Notes under the pieces: model-generated
The model's input: the letters and a program-made list of their open reading frames with translations, nothing else
Databases searched by the model: none
What the model was told of the DNA's origin: nothing
Source of the DNA: Cordylochernes scorpioides
Taxonomy: Eukaryota > Arthropoda > Arachnida > Pseudoscorpiones > Chernetidae
DNA length: 64,000 bases
Reading direction: 5' to 3'
Assembly (NCBI GenBank): GCA_030710605.1
Contig: CP092886.1
Span: 49,592,390-49,656,389, forward strand
Program-made: the position numbers and the translations under genes
In this document: positions 48,785 through 59,465 of the stretch, piece by piece
Position numbering within the stretch: the stretch's first letter is position 1
Layout: each line of letters opens with the position of its first letter

Positions 48785-49010
48785 AAAGTAAGCTGGATAA
48801 ACCATTTGTTTATAAATATATAAAATTTTTCAAGGCGATTGATAAAATGAGGGAAGAAGTGCTCAACTCCACAGACAACGGCTGATTGCTCCCCCTCCCC
48901 TCTAAATTGCTTTTTCCTCCTCACTCATGTGCATATATAACTTTAGGGGAATCCCCTTGTAAGACAATAGTGTCTTAATAAAGGTTTTATTGTTGTTGTT
49001 GTTGATATAT
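48785..49010 (+). mobile_element. Truncated LINE/SINE 3' end with (TTG)n tail
   Basis: About 220 bp extra compared with B1 (about 22470), bracketed by ATATATAAAAGTAA and ATATATAAAGTAA. It ends TTAATAAAGGTTTTA followed by (TTG)n, an AATAAA hexamer plus microsatellite tail as in non-LTR elements. The end resembles the minisatellite unit at 1-318. Confidence 0.75.
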
Positions 49011-50099
49011 AAAGTAACAGTGTTATTTATACTTCCTGTTAAACCTTGTATAAACATAGAAGATATCTCTATTTCTCACTATCTAATATACTCGTAGCAG
49101 ATCTCTCTGCATCTTGCTCATCCCTCTACATAAGTATAGCAGATCATTGTTAATCCTGCTTTACTTCGTATACTAGCTGGTAATTCTAAATAAATAAAAT
49201 TTTATTCTTCACTAACCTGAATTGAATGCGCATATATACGTATATAAAATTGTAACTATATACCAAACTATTTAATTACTCATTACAACAAACACACACA
49301 AACAAAAGGTCAACTCGGATGTACAATGCAGCGCGACGCCAATATCTTATTACTATTACTTTGAATAAACTTTTGAAATTGAAAATAATAATATTTATGA
49401 GTTTCATCCTAAGGCTACTGGTGGTGGTGTCTTGTCCCCGCTACGGTAACCGTGAAGGCCTACAAGGAACTCTGAAATCTGGCTGACTAACGGGGCAATG
49501 GCACCCCCACCTCCCTAAGGCTACTGGTAAATGAGAAATATCAGAAAGGTCGTATTTGGATACACTCGCCTACTATTTTGCAAATAGCTACCTATAGCGA
49601 ACACTTGTCTAAAGTTTCAGAAATATATATTTACTGTTTTAATCAAATAAATGGGAAGGAGCAATTTTATACACAGTCAATTCCTGAAATAGCGGTATAA
49701 AGATGCCGCATAAAATAACTGATTTTAACTTGCTCCTTCTAAGTTCAGACGACTCGTTTAAATTCGCAACTCGTTATACGAACGGTAACTCTATGAGAAA
49801 AAAAACTTCAGTAATAAAATTAATGTCATTTTAAATATAAAACATCTACCTCTCTATTTAATAATAACAATAATAATGTCAAAATATTGCTTGTAAAAAT
49901 AGACTTTTTGGCTTTTTATTTTCTAGTTTTTTTATGAAATGTACATGCACGATTTAATGAAGCTAAACCTTCATTATTTCATTTCAGTAATTGCATACAT
50001 TTTCTCTATAACATTTTGTATGCATAGTGTTGTTAAACTAAATGTGTGAATATATGCATTACTTTATTACATATATATATATTATAATCCATCAACCGC

Positions 50100-50869
50100 A
50101 TGAAACGCTCGGAGACCATCACAACAGAAGATCACAAAAACTTCACCTCCAACTTGGGAACCAATTCCTATATATACGGCCTCCCCAAGATCCACAAACC
50201 ATCCGTCCCCCCTCCGTCCAGTCATCGCATACCATCTAACCCCTGCCTACCCTCTGGCCAAGTATCTTACGAACCTTCTAACCCCCACTTTGGAATAATA
50301 ACAGGAGAGCCTTCACGATACCCAATTCCACCAGTTTCATACAAGATATAACAAACCTGCTCCCCCCCTCCAAACTCATCCATGTGTTCGTTCGACGTAT
50401 CGTCCCTATTCCTCAGCCTTCCACACAGCCTCATGATAGATAACCTCCACCAATTTCTTTCATCCATCCACACAGATGCCACCATAGCCAACAACATCAT
50501 CTCACTCACCGAAATCTGCCTGTGCATGAACACCTTCACCTATTCCCATTCCCATACCCACTTTAAACAGATCAGGGGAACCCCAGTTGGCAGCCCCCTC
50601 TCATCCATTTTATCTGAAATAACGATGTCTACCATAGACCAGTGGATTTGTAACCGGCACCCCTCAAACATCTTCTTCTGGCGACTATACGTTGACGATA
50701 TTTTCTGCATATGCAAAACCGACAGCGAGGATACCATTCTCTCCGACCTCCACACTTACAATCCCAACATCACATTCACTCTTGAGAGAGAACGCGAGCA
50801 TGTCATTCCTTTCCTAGACGCCCTAGTCATACGCACACCAAATACCTACCATACTACAGTCTACTACAG
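50100..50869 (+). pseudogene. PLE-2 reverse transcriptase, interrupted
   Basis: IYGLPKIHKPSVPP, then a 1-nt frameshift and two stops around 50210-50310. From about 50300 the frame is open with FTIPNSTSFIQDITNLL, CSFDVSSLFLSLP (motif A), QIRGTPVGSPLSSI (motif B), LYVDDIFCICK (motif C, catalytic Asp pair) and PFLDALVIRTPNTYHTTVYY. Coding then stops at the target GTCTACTACAG, where a foreign element is inserted. The same frame resumes at 52317. Confidence 0.9.
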
Positions 50870-52327
50870 AATAGAAATTCGGCAAAGCCAGGGACGATAT
50901 AGGCAACAAAAGCCCTTGCATCCCCTGTTTTTCGCTGAAAAACCACGTCACACAGCCAGAAGGAATGATGCATTCTCCATGCACCGAGCGGCCTTCGGTA
51001 GGCCCCTCGCGCCCGCCATTATGGTCTGGCTCCATGGGGCTGACCATTCCCACAGGCGTCTCCGAGAGTTCATTGGCAAGGTTGCTGACCGAGCCCTCTC
51101 GTTCGGACTTAGTTAAACCCGTCCTACGCTCCAATAGGACTCCCCCCCCTTTAGCCCTCGAACCCTTATCCAGTACTCCCTGAATCTGCCGTCGAATCAA
51201 GGACCTCTGAGGTACTGAGGTTGACGCGGGGAAACCAACGCGGAGGCGGGGGGGTGGTACTACTGTGTGCACCCCTTGGTTTTTCAACACCAGGCCTAGC
51301 CCTGGTGCAATTTTCGCGCACGGCAAGGACGCTCCCAATGACGCACACACAGAGCGAAGACCCAAGAGTTTCAAGACACGTGCGCCTCGCCTCAGACAAC
51401 CAAGGGCAGACGGCCAGCTTACAGCTTCACTGGACATCAGCCAGTGGCACCCCTACGGAGGACAACACGCAGAGACGCCTCTCCACTCACTCCCCTCTAG
51501 AGTGATTGTAGAGGGCGGGAAAAACTTCTTCCCCGCACAGTCTACTACAGAAGAAGAAATTCGGCTCACCTAGCCAGGGACGATATAGGCAGCAATGCCC
51601 TTGCGTCCCCTCTAGCGTCACACAGCCCGAAGGAATGATGCATTCTCCATGCATCGAGCGGCCTTTGGTAGGCCCCTCGCGCCCGCCAGTATGGTCCGGC
51701 TACAATGGGGTTGACCATTCACCCACAGGCGTCTCCGAGAGTTCATTGGCAAGGTTGCTGACCGAGCCCTCTCGTTCGGACTTAGTTCAACCCGTCCTAC
51801 GCTCCAATAGGACTCCCCCCCCTTTAGCCCTCGCACCCTTACCCAGTCCTCCCTGAATCTGCCGTCGAATTAAGGACCTCTGAGATGCCGAGGTTGACGC
51901 GGGGAAACCAACGCGGAGGCGGGGGGGTGGTACTACTGTGTGCACCCCTTGGTTTTTCATGGTGCGCACGGCAAGGACGCTCCCAATGGCGCACACACAG
52001 AGCGAAGACCCAAGAGTCTACTACAGAATAGAAATTCGGCAAAGCCAGGGACGATATAGGCAGCAAAAGCCCTTGCATCCCCTGTTTTTTCGCTGAAAAA
52101 CCACGTCACACAGCCAGAAGGAATGATGCATTCTCCATGCACCGAGCGGCCTTTGGTAGGCCCCTCGCGCCCGCCAGTATGGTCCGGCTACAATGGGGTT
52201 GACCACTCACCCACAGGCGTCTCCGAAAGTTCATTGGCAAGGTTGCTGACCGAGCCCTCCCGTTCGGACTTAGTAAAACCCGTCCTACGCTCCAATAGGA
52301 CTCCCCCCCCTTTAGAGTCTACTACAG
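50859..52327 (-). mobile_element. Unknown GC-rich element, three head-to-tail copies in one target site
   Basis: GTCTACTACAG occurs at 50859-50869, 51540-51550, 52016-52026 and 52317-52327. It delimits units of 681, 476 and 301 bp. All units share the end next to the left target (AATAGAAATTCGGC or close variants) and differ in where the other end stops. On the minus strand this is a constant 3' end with variable 5' truncation, the mark of target-primed reverse transcription. The second and third units are more like each other in some blocks (CAGTATGGTCCGGCTACAAT). No known family is recognised. Open frames up to 204 codons on the minus strand have no motif that I know. Confidence 0.75.
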
Positions 52328-53027
52328 GAAAACCCACCCCCCCAGATACACCCATTATAGGTCACACTGTCCAACTTCCCACAAAATCAACATAGTTAAA
52401 GCCCTCACCCGCCGCCTATTAACCCACTGCTCACTCCCCATCTTCAAAACTATTGAAAAGAACCGCATCATCTCCCATCTTACAGCTTTCCCTCTGTCCT
52501 TTATAGAAAAACACACCTACTTGCCTGTTCCTCTTAACCCCCCTGCAGCCTACAAATCCACGTGTGTGATCCCATTCTCTTCCCTCTCAGTTAACCTCTC
52601 CCGTTTCCTCAAACCCTTTGGCATCCGTACCTTTTTTACTAACACACCTAACCTCCAATCACTCCTTAGGCATCCCATCACAAAAACCGACTCCCCCACT
52701 GACCCTCTAACATCTACTGGAGCGGTCTACTCGGTCTCATGCCAACAGTGCCCTGCCACCTATGTGGGTGAGACCGGTAGGACCATCGCCATTAGAATGT
52801 CCGAGCACACACGCAACATCACCAACCGAGATCCCCGTTACCTCATTTTTCAACACATTGCATCTTCTGGCCATTCCTTTGACACTGCTAACCCAACCAT
52901 TCACTACCAAAATATCTCCAACCTACCCCAAAGATTGGTTCTGGAATCCATTGTTTCCTCCAAGCTACACAGCATAAATAGAAAAATAGACATTCCCGCA
53001 ATCTACACAACCTACATCTCCAATTGA
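52317..53027 (+). pseudogene. PLE-2 RT C-terminus and GIY-YIG endonuclease
   Basis: The open frame continues the RT reading frame across the insertion: VYYRKTHPPRYTHYRSHC (RKPTHT block), SHKINIVKALTRRLLTHCS, CVIPFSSLSVNLSRFLKPFG, LLRHPITK, AVYSVSCQQCPATYVGETGR (GIY/YIG with CQQC), MSEHTRNI, RLVLESIVSS and SINRKIDIPAIYTTY, with the stop at 53025-53027. The domain is intact. Interruption upstream separates it from the catalytic RT. Confidence 0.9.
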
Positions 53028-55469
53028 ATTTTTCAGATTCTACCTCTGGTATATTAATAACCCCCTTCCACCACCTCAGTCACACCGGTCAAAAATCGGT
53101 TTTTCTCTCACTAATCATTAAATACCAATTCATAGATGGCAGTCCATAGCATAGTCATTAACACACAAATTTACCCGTAATAGTTACTTAGATATATTTA
53201 GTTATGTAATATCATTGTAATAATTTTTCTAACTCTCTAATTTTTCAAATATTAACACAATTTTAATTCATTCAAATCCAGACGCGCGAGTAGTCTCACG
53301 CGAGTTTGTATATATATATCTTATTTTTGTTTTTGTTTACTATGGTTAGCTGATATATATTTACATTGTTTAATTCTCAGTTACTTAGTTGCCTTAATTT
53401 ACCTTTAATTTTTGTTTTTATTTTTATTTTACCTGTAGAAGGGCATTGCCCGAAAGCTTGTAATGTTTTACAATTAAAAGAAACTCATCTTCTGAACTTC
53501 TTTCTTGACATATCTTACTGGAAGAGTCTTTGACCTATAATCTAAAAACTCAAATATTTATTCATTTAAAAATATATATATATTTTTTTAATTTATTGAT
53601 AATTTTACTTTTGTTATCATCGTTTTTCAGAATGACTTTCAGTTTTGTTGTAAATATACGTAGTTAACATATCTATCTTTTTGAATCACTAATATAGGAT
53701 TAACTTTATAAATTCTATATAATGTGAAAATAACTAATGTGTAATATTTCCTCAAGTAATTGAAAATAAAAGCTACTTGACGGTAAATTATTATCTTTTC
53801 TTATCACGACTGCACCTCAAACCCTTTATCTTATCGATCCTTTGTCTTATCAACCCTTTATCTAACAACAAACAAATTATTCATAACATATATATTGTCT
53901 AGTTTTTTTTTTTTTAAGTAATTGTTCGTCCAAATGCCCTCAGTCAGAAGAGGAAGACTAATGGACACCGACTGTCTTGAAAGAACTTCTAAAAACCTAA
54001 TTAAGTAGCTATTCTCAATTAACCTTTTTCTGTGAACTTTCATCCCTTTATCACTGGCCGAAATTAATTTCCAATCTGGGTCAGCGTAGATCCACTACGT
54101 ATACGCTGCTAATAGCGAACCTCTACTCAGGTTAATCCTTTCAACTTAGGATTATAACACAATGTGAGAGCTTTCTATGAACTGAAAGTTTAATAAATTT
54201 CGCCCTAAATTTATGTGACGCTTATAGCAGACAATGTTGAAACTTAATGCCAAACCCATTAAATTCACCTTGAAAGTAATTAGCTTTCCGAATAGTTCTG
54301 AGATTGATAAAGAACGTTGTCAAAGCGGATTTGGTTTCAGCCCTTACCTGTTGTTGTTCATTTAATTAAAGCCTTCAAGCTCTAATTCTCTCAGATGTCA
54401 GCTGCTATTTGCACGGATCCCCAACGTCCTCTGTATTGTTCCTTTTCAGCTCGAGTTTGTAAATGCCCTAGAACTCTCTATCTCCCTTATTATGCCTCTC
54501 ATCCTTCCAGTAGTTCCCGGAATATTCTCGGTTTCAATTTATTTATTTACCAGTTGCAAACAAGACACGCTATATACGATCTGAATAATTGCGCGTGACA
54601 CTATTTACAATAATTCGTATTGTAGTAGAGTAGGTAACATAATTATCAAAAAGAAAATAAACAATAAAGAAAAAGAGTATTGAATAAACATATACATTAA
54701 ACAAATAAGCAACAACATAAGCAGATAGAATAAATCGCAAGGTAGTTATTTACAATATGTTAATCAATGTAACGCTTTAACGCTTATATATACAAAGTAC
54801 CAGTTTGTGACTGGATTTTCATTTACAATTTAAATATTTTTATATATGAAGATTTTTATATATGATATGTAGACACTTATTCAACTTACTGTCTTTTGTC
54901 ATAGAACGTAAAGTCAAATTTCAGTTGAAAGTGACAAATCATTTGTATTAAAAATGTTTGAAAGAGAACTATTGTTTGCATAAAACAATGTGCGAGAAAT
55001 GGCACACGAAGTTCAGAATTCAAACAAGCCTATATTTTGAAGGATCATCTTCTTAGTCAATATTTTGTAGAATGAATGCTAGTTTAAAATTAACCCTAAA
55101 GTAGCCCTAGTCTAATGCCAAACAGGCAATTGTTAATGTCTGTAAAATGATTTCTTCGTAACAAAATCGAAATTAGAAAATTAACATGTTAGTATATACA
55201 ATGGAATAAATCCTTTTGAACGTCGACATTGGCCTGTTTAATAATTATTGTTATTTTTTAAATTTAGCATTTTATTAAATATTTATAATTCTATATGTTA
55301 TATACTTCTATAATATGGATAAAGTCGTAAAGGTTCTTCCTGATAACAATCAATATATGAGATCTCTTATTTCTAATGTTTTCAAAACTAGAGAACTAAG
55401 GCTCTTGACGCTACCGCCATAATATCTGGAAGTTCTGTTGAAATGAATGACTGTGGTAAATATATATAT

Positions 55470-55860
55470 ATTATAAATAAAAAGATTTTCCTGCTGATTT
55501 TTAAATTATTTTTATAGAATTATTATCTGTTGCTTGATTTTGATATCCATGAATATATTACGATATTTTTCTGAAGTCGTGGCAATAATAATAATAATCT
55601 TGATCAGAGATTGCATTAATTGAGCTAAGGAATATATACAAAACATAATTTGATAAAAGTAATGCCTGTCTTAAGGCGTAAGAATCTTAAAAAATGAAGA
55701 ACGTATTTACATAATGTACAGAAGATTTGAGCCGGCCATCGGGAAACAACAACAATGAGTTTTTATAGAGGAAGCGTGACCTCTGGCGGTCGATTTAACA
55801 GAGTATTAGAATCTATGAAATATAATTTTAAATAAAATAATATTTTAATATAACATATAT
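55470..55860 (-). repeat. Family E repeat (right arm)
   Basis: Inverted partner of 39743-40160, with GTGACCTCTGGCGGTCGA and GAGCCGGCCATCGGG. Flanked by (TA)n. Confidence 0.78.
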
Positions 55861-56334
55861 ATATGAGCAATAGTTACCCAGAAATTATTTGAAAAAGGAA
55901 AAATAAAACTCGGGTATTTTTTTTTTAATTTTGGTTTTACTCCTGTATTTTAAGCCTTCGGATAGTATGATAGCTTCTGACTGAGAGAGAGAGCGGTGTT
56001 TGATAGGTTAATGACGTTGCCATGTTTGGTTTCTTGGTTTAAACACGGATAGCCCTATTTACAAGACCAGTGCCTAAACTATAACTGCGTTTTGTAGTTA
56101 AACTTCTTTGGTAATTTGGGTTATCAGATTAACAAAATCTACAGGAGAGATGTGAGCCTATGTAAAAACTATTAAACCTTTTATGGTTTAGAAATGAATC
56201 TTGTCATGGAATGGCATCTTTGTATCCTGGATTGAAGTAAAAATTAAAAGAAACTTTTTACCTGAATTTTATTTTTCCTTTTTCAAATATACTGTATATA
56301 TATATTTAATTAAAAAGGCATATTAAAGGTAAAG

Positions 56335-56570
56335 ACTCTTCTAGTAAGGTATATCAATTAAGAAGGATCAGAAGATGAGTTTCTTTTATTGTATGAATGC
56401 TACGAGCTTTCGGGCAAAAGCCCTTCGACAGGCAAAAATATAACTATACTAAGAAAGATAATTTATCTTTCTTAGTATAGTTATATTTTTGCCTGTCGAA
56501 GGGCTTTTGCCCGAAAGCTCGTAGCATTCATACAATAAAAGAAACTCATCTTCTGATCCTTCTTAAAAAG
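56335..56570. mobile_element. PLE-terminal foldback, family D
   Basis: Near-perfect inverted arms of about 95 bp: CAGAAGATGAGTTTCTTTTA, ATGCTACGAGCTTTCGGGCA and TAGTATAGTTATATTTTTGC. They match the 3' end of PLE-2 (53425-53535), so this is PLE-2's terminal repeat in inverted duplication with nothing between. Confidence 0.88.
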
Positions 56571-56760
56571 GCATATATTGGATCAAAAAAATAATTTATT
56601 TTGCCAATATTTCAGCTGGCTGAACGCCAACCTTTATCAAGGGGTTATAACATTTTAAAATGTTATAACACCTTGATAAAGGTTGGCGTTCAGCCAGCTG
56701 AAATATTGGTAAAATAAATTATTTTATGATCCAATATATGCCTTTTTAATTAAAGATTTT
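56565..56760. mobile_element. PLE-terminal foldback, family A (near-perfect palindrome)
   Basis: GGCATATATTGGATCAAAA at one end and its complement at the other, arms about 90 bp, centre ATAACATTTTAAAATGTTAT. It is directly next to foldback D. A (TA)n tract follows to 56808. Confidence 0.9.
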
Positions 56761-56782
56761 TCTATGGATTGCTCTATTTTCA

Positions 56783-56813
<31 letters not shown>

Positions 56814-56948
56814 AAGAGACAAAGGTCGCCTCTCCCGTCAAAATAGACGTCAAAACTAGACGCCATCTATTGAGCGTCGCCGCAAACTAGCGGCCTCGGG
56901 TCGGTGCCAAAGCCACAACACCAGCTTTGACAAACTGAAAAGCGTCCA

Positions 56949-56992
56949 CCTAGAGACCATGGTTTCGGGCTAATGGCCCTCGTCAGCCTAGA
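56949..56992 (-). ncRNA. Hammerhead ribozyme, type I (HHR-B)
   Basis: Minus strand: TCTAGG, CTGACGAG, GGC/GCC stem II, CGAAA, ACCATGGT, GTC, TCTAGG. Two changes in stem I keep pairing through G-U wobbles. The core is intact. Confidence 0.85.
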
Positions 56993-57247
56993 GCGGACTT
57001 TATTTCATGAGATCCACACGGATCTAATGGAATCCTCACAATCACCCAAAGAGATATTTAGCTGGCAAAGTGGCTGGGCCAAATCTATGGCTATAAATAT
57101 AGATGGAAATTTTGCCGGGAGGATATTGATTTAGAGAAACAAAGGTCGCCTCTCCCGTCAAAATAGACGTCAAAACTAGACGCCATCTATTGGTAGATTG
57201 TCAAGATTCCATTAGATCCCGTGTGGATCTCATGGAATAAAATCCGC

Positions 57248-57291
57248 CCTAGACTGACGAGGGCCATTAGCCCGAAACCATGGTCTCTAGG
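57248..57291 (+). ncRNA. Hammerhead ribozyme, type I (HHR-B)
   Basis: Plus strand: CCTAGA, CTGACGAG, GGC/GCC, CGAAA, ACCATGGT, cleavage GTC, TCTAGG. Perfect 6-bp stem I and intact core; the best HHR-B copy on the plus strand. Confidence 0.9.
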
Positions 57292-57671
57292 TGGACGCTT
57301 TTCAGTTTGCCAAAGCTGGTGTTGTGGCTTTGTCACCGACCCGAGACCGCTAGTTTGCGGTGACGGTCAATAGATGGCGTCTAGTTTTGACGTCTATTTT
57401 GACGGAAGAGGCGACCTTTGTCTCTTTAAATCAATATCCTCCCGGCAAAATTTCCATATATATATATATTAAAAAACGAAATAAAAAAATAAAAGATAAA
57501 AAGATCAGGTGTTGAAATCAATATTAAAAAATGGCATATCCTGACCAGGAGCACATGTGCTTTACAGAAGGCAGAGCGCCATCTGGTGGAACAGAAATCA
57601 ACTAAACATTGATTTAGCCTGTTCCCTGATATTTGGCCAACCCAATTTCTTGATAAATCAAGAAAAGCCAT

Positions 57672-57712
57672 CCACGAACGCGTTTCGCGCTTTTTGGCGC
57701 TCGTCAGCGTGG
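57672..57712 (-). ncRNA. Hammerhead ribozyme, type I (HHR-C), dimer unit 1
   Basis: CCACG, CTGACGAG, CGCC/GCG with an AAAAA loop, CGAAA, ACGCGT, GTT and CGTGG on the minus strand. Stem I is perfect over 5 bp and the core is intact. Confidence 0.85.
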
Positions 57713-58022
57713 AGTAGGCTGAACCATTGCGATCAAAAAATATTTTTGATCCCAATGGCTTCCCGAAAAACCAAGAAATGGGTATTTAAGGCCAAACTTG
57801 CGTAAATACGCTTAGCACATTAAAAAACGAAATAAAAAAATAAAAGATAAAAAGATCAGGTGTTGAAATCAATATTAAAAAATGGCATATCCTGACCAGG
57901 AGCACATGTGCTTTACAGAAGGCAGAGCGCCATCTGGTGGAACAGAAATCAACTAAACATTGATTTAGCCTGTTCCCTGATATTTGGCCAACCCAATTTC
58001 TTGATAAATCAAGAAAAGCCAT

Positions 58023-58063
58023 CCACGAACGCGTTTCGCGCTTTTTGGCGCTCGTCAGCGTGG
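58023..58063 (-). ncRNA. Hammerhead ribozyme, type I (HHR-C), dimer unit 2
   Basis: Identical to the copy at 57672, 351 bp downstream. Two sites in tandem would release a roughly 351-nt RNA monomer from a minus-strand transcript. Confidence 0.85.
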
Positions 58064-58234
58064 AGTAGGCTGAACCATTGCGACCAAAAAATATTTTTTG
58101 ATCCCAATGGCTTCCCGAAAAACCAAGAAATGGGTATTAAATACGCAAGTTACGCCTTAAATACCCATTTCTTGGTTTTTCGGGAAGCCATTGGGATCAA
58201 AAAATATTTTTTGGTCGCAATGGTTCAGCCTACT

Positions 58235-58275
58235 CCACGCTGACGAGCGCCAAAAAGCGCGAAACGCGTTCGTGG
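58235..58275 (+). ncRNA. Hammerhead ribozyme, type I (HHR-C), array unit 1
   Basis: CCACG, CTGACGAG, CGCC/GCG, CGAAA, ACGCGT, GTT, CGTGG on the plus strand; intact core and stem I. Confidence 0.85.
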
Positions 58276-59424
58276 ATGGCTTTTCTTGATTTATCAAGAA
58301 ATTGGGTTGGCCAAATATCAGGGAACAGGCTAAATCAATGTTTAGTTGATTTCTGTTCCACCAGATGGCGCTCTGCCTTCTGTAAAGCACATGTGCTCCT
58401 GGTCAGGATATGCCATTTTTTAATATATATATATATAAATTAACTTTTTAAAATCTTTTAAAAAGGTTCTTACAGTTTATTGTTTAAATCATTTTAAATT
58501 TATTTTCAAATGTTTTAATAGATACATATATTTTTACATTTCTCTCTTAATGAGTTATTAATAAATTATTTTTATGTACTTATTACAATTTTTTAAATAT
58601 AAAATAGAACTCTTTTTTTTTCCTTTAATATTTTACATATTTGATTGCATTTTTATAATAAACTTTTCATGCACAAATTTCTCCAACCTACTCAGTATTT
58701 TAATTGATTTCAACTGTGATATTATGACACTATGCGGCGCTGAGTTTGTGTATACAAAAATGTAATGCCTCGATAAAGGTCGGCGTTCAGCCAGCCGAAA
58801 TATTGGCAAAATATATATTTTATTAAATCCAATATATGCCTTTTATTATCTAATATATATGTTATATAAAATATTATTTTATTTAAAATTATATTTTATA
58901 AATTCAAATACTCTGTTAAATCGACTGCCAGACGTCGCGCTTTCCCTTTAAATAACCCGTTGTTGTTGTTTCCCGAGGGCCGGCTCAAAACCTTTTGTAA
59001 ATTTTGTAAATAAGTTTTCATTTTTTCATACATTCGCCTTAAGTCAGGCCTACCTTTCTCAAATTATGTTTTCTATATTTCATAAGCTCAATTAAAGCTA
59101 TTTCTAATCTTCACTATTTTAATTATTATTCTTTCATGATTTTAACCACGACTGCATTACCATAGCATAATCCTCAAGATAATCAAAATCAAGCAGGAAA
59201 TACTTTTTTAAAATAATATATATGTTATATTAAAATATTTCATTTAAAAAAAAATTATAATTTCATAGATATAAATACTCTGTGTAAATCGACCGCCAGA
59301 GGTCACGCTTTCTCTATAAATACTTGCGTAAATACGCAAGTTACGCCTTAAATACCCATTTCTTGGTTTTTCGGGAAGCCATTGGGATCAAAAATATTTT
59401 TTGGTCGCAATGGTTCAGCCTACT

Positions 59425-59465
59425 CCACGCTGACGAGCGCCAAAAAGCGCGAAACGCGTTCGTGG
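59425..59465 (+). ncRNA. Hammerhead ribozyme, type I (HHR-C), array unit 2
   Basis: Same sequence as unit 1, 1190 bp downstream, with intact core and stems. Confidence 0.85.

Larger units (their letters stand above)
43201..49325 (+). other. Segmental duplication, copy B2 (palindrome spacer)
   Basis: This is a second copy of 18484-22846 in the same orientation, enlarged by a family E repeat (45425-45945), a DD41D transposon (47290-48475) and a LINE tail (48785-49010). It forms the spacer between the palindrome arms. Confidence 0.92.
50100..53535 (+). mobile_element. Penelope-like element 2 (PLE-2), GC-richer, in the right arm
   Basis: TATAATC at 50093-50099 and 53536-53542 brackets a 3436-bp insert. 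The left arm near 42050 has a single uninterrupted copy of the site. The element is 5'-truncated in the RT. Its 3' end has CTGTAGAAGGGCATTGCCCG followed by AAAGCTTGTAATG (hammerhead-like with an altered core) and the tail CATCTTCTGAACTTC. Its composition is clearly richer in C/G than the surroundings. Confidence 0.9.
56810..57465. mobile_element. HHR-B foldback with two opposed hammerheads (right arm)
   Basis: Same parts as 36829-37485 but in reverse orientation, as expected inside a palindrome: the ~150-bp extension now lies beside the minus-strand unit. It ends at (TA)n. Confidence 0.88.
57470..58430. mobile_element. HHR-C repeats: tandem dimer plus inverted third copy
   Basis: Two minus-strand units follow each other with a 350-bp period (ATGGCATATCCTGACCAGGA at about 57531 and 57881). 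A plus-strand copy joins head to head at about 58148 (TACGCAAGTTACGCC). The units are almost identical, so they are recent. An identical spurious 77-111-codon frame appears in each, only because the units are the same. Confidence 0.9.
49325..59220 (-). other. Right arm of the giant imperfect palindrome
   Basis: Reverse-complement match of 36458-43100. Private insertions are PLE-2 (50100-53535), foldbacks at 56335-56755 and HHR-C repeats at 57470-58430. The left-arm MITE region is absent. The block 54395-54598 (open frame also at 40989-41192 in the left arm) shows no recognisable protein motif. 53545-55460 and 55865-56285 are otherwise featureless. Confidence 0.85.

Noticed and set aside
50823..51437. 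204-codon minus-strand open frame in the GC-rich insert
   Set aside because: High GC alone gives long frames. It runs from the insert into the PLE RT gene in antisense and the frame is not kept in the other two units. No motif is recognised.
51265..51573. Proline/serine-rich frames in the GC-rich insert on the plus strand
   Set aside because: They change between the three units and show no homology that I recognise.
40989..54598. 67-codon frames conserved in both palindrome arms (40989-41192 minus, 54395-54598 plus)
   Set aside because: Conserved because the arms are copies. There is no start context, splice site or recognisable motif. Kept only as part of the palindrome.
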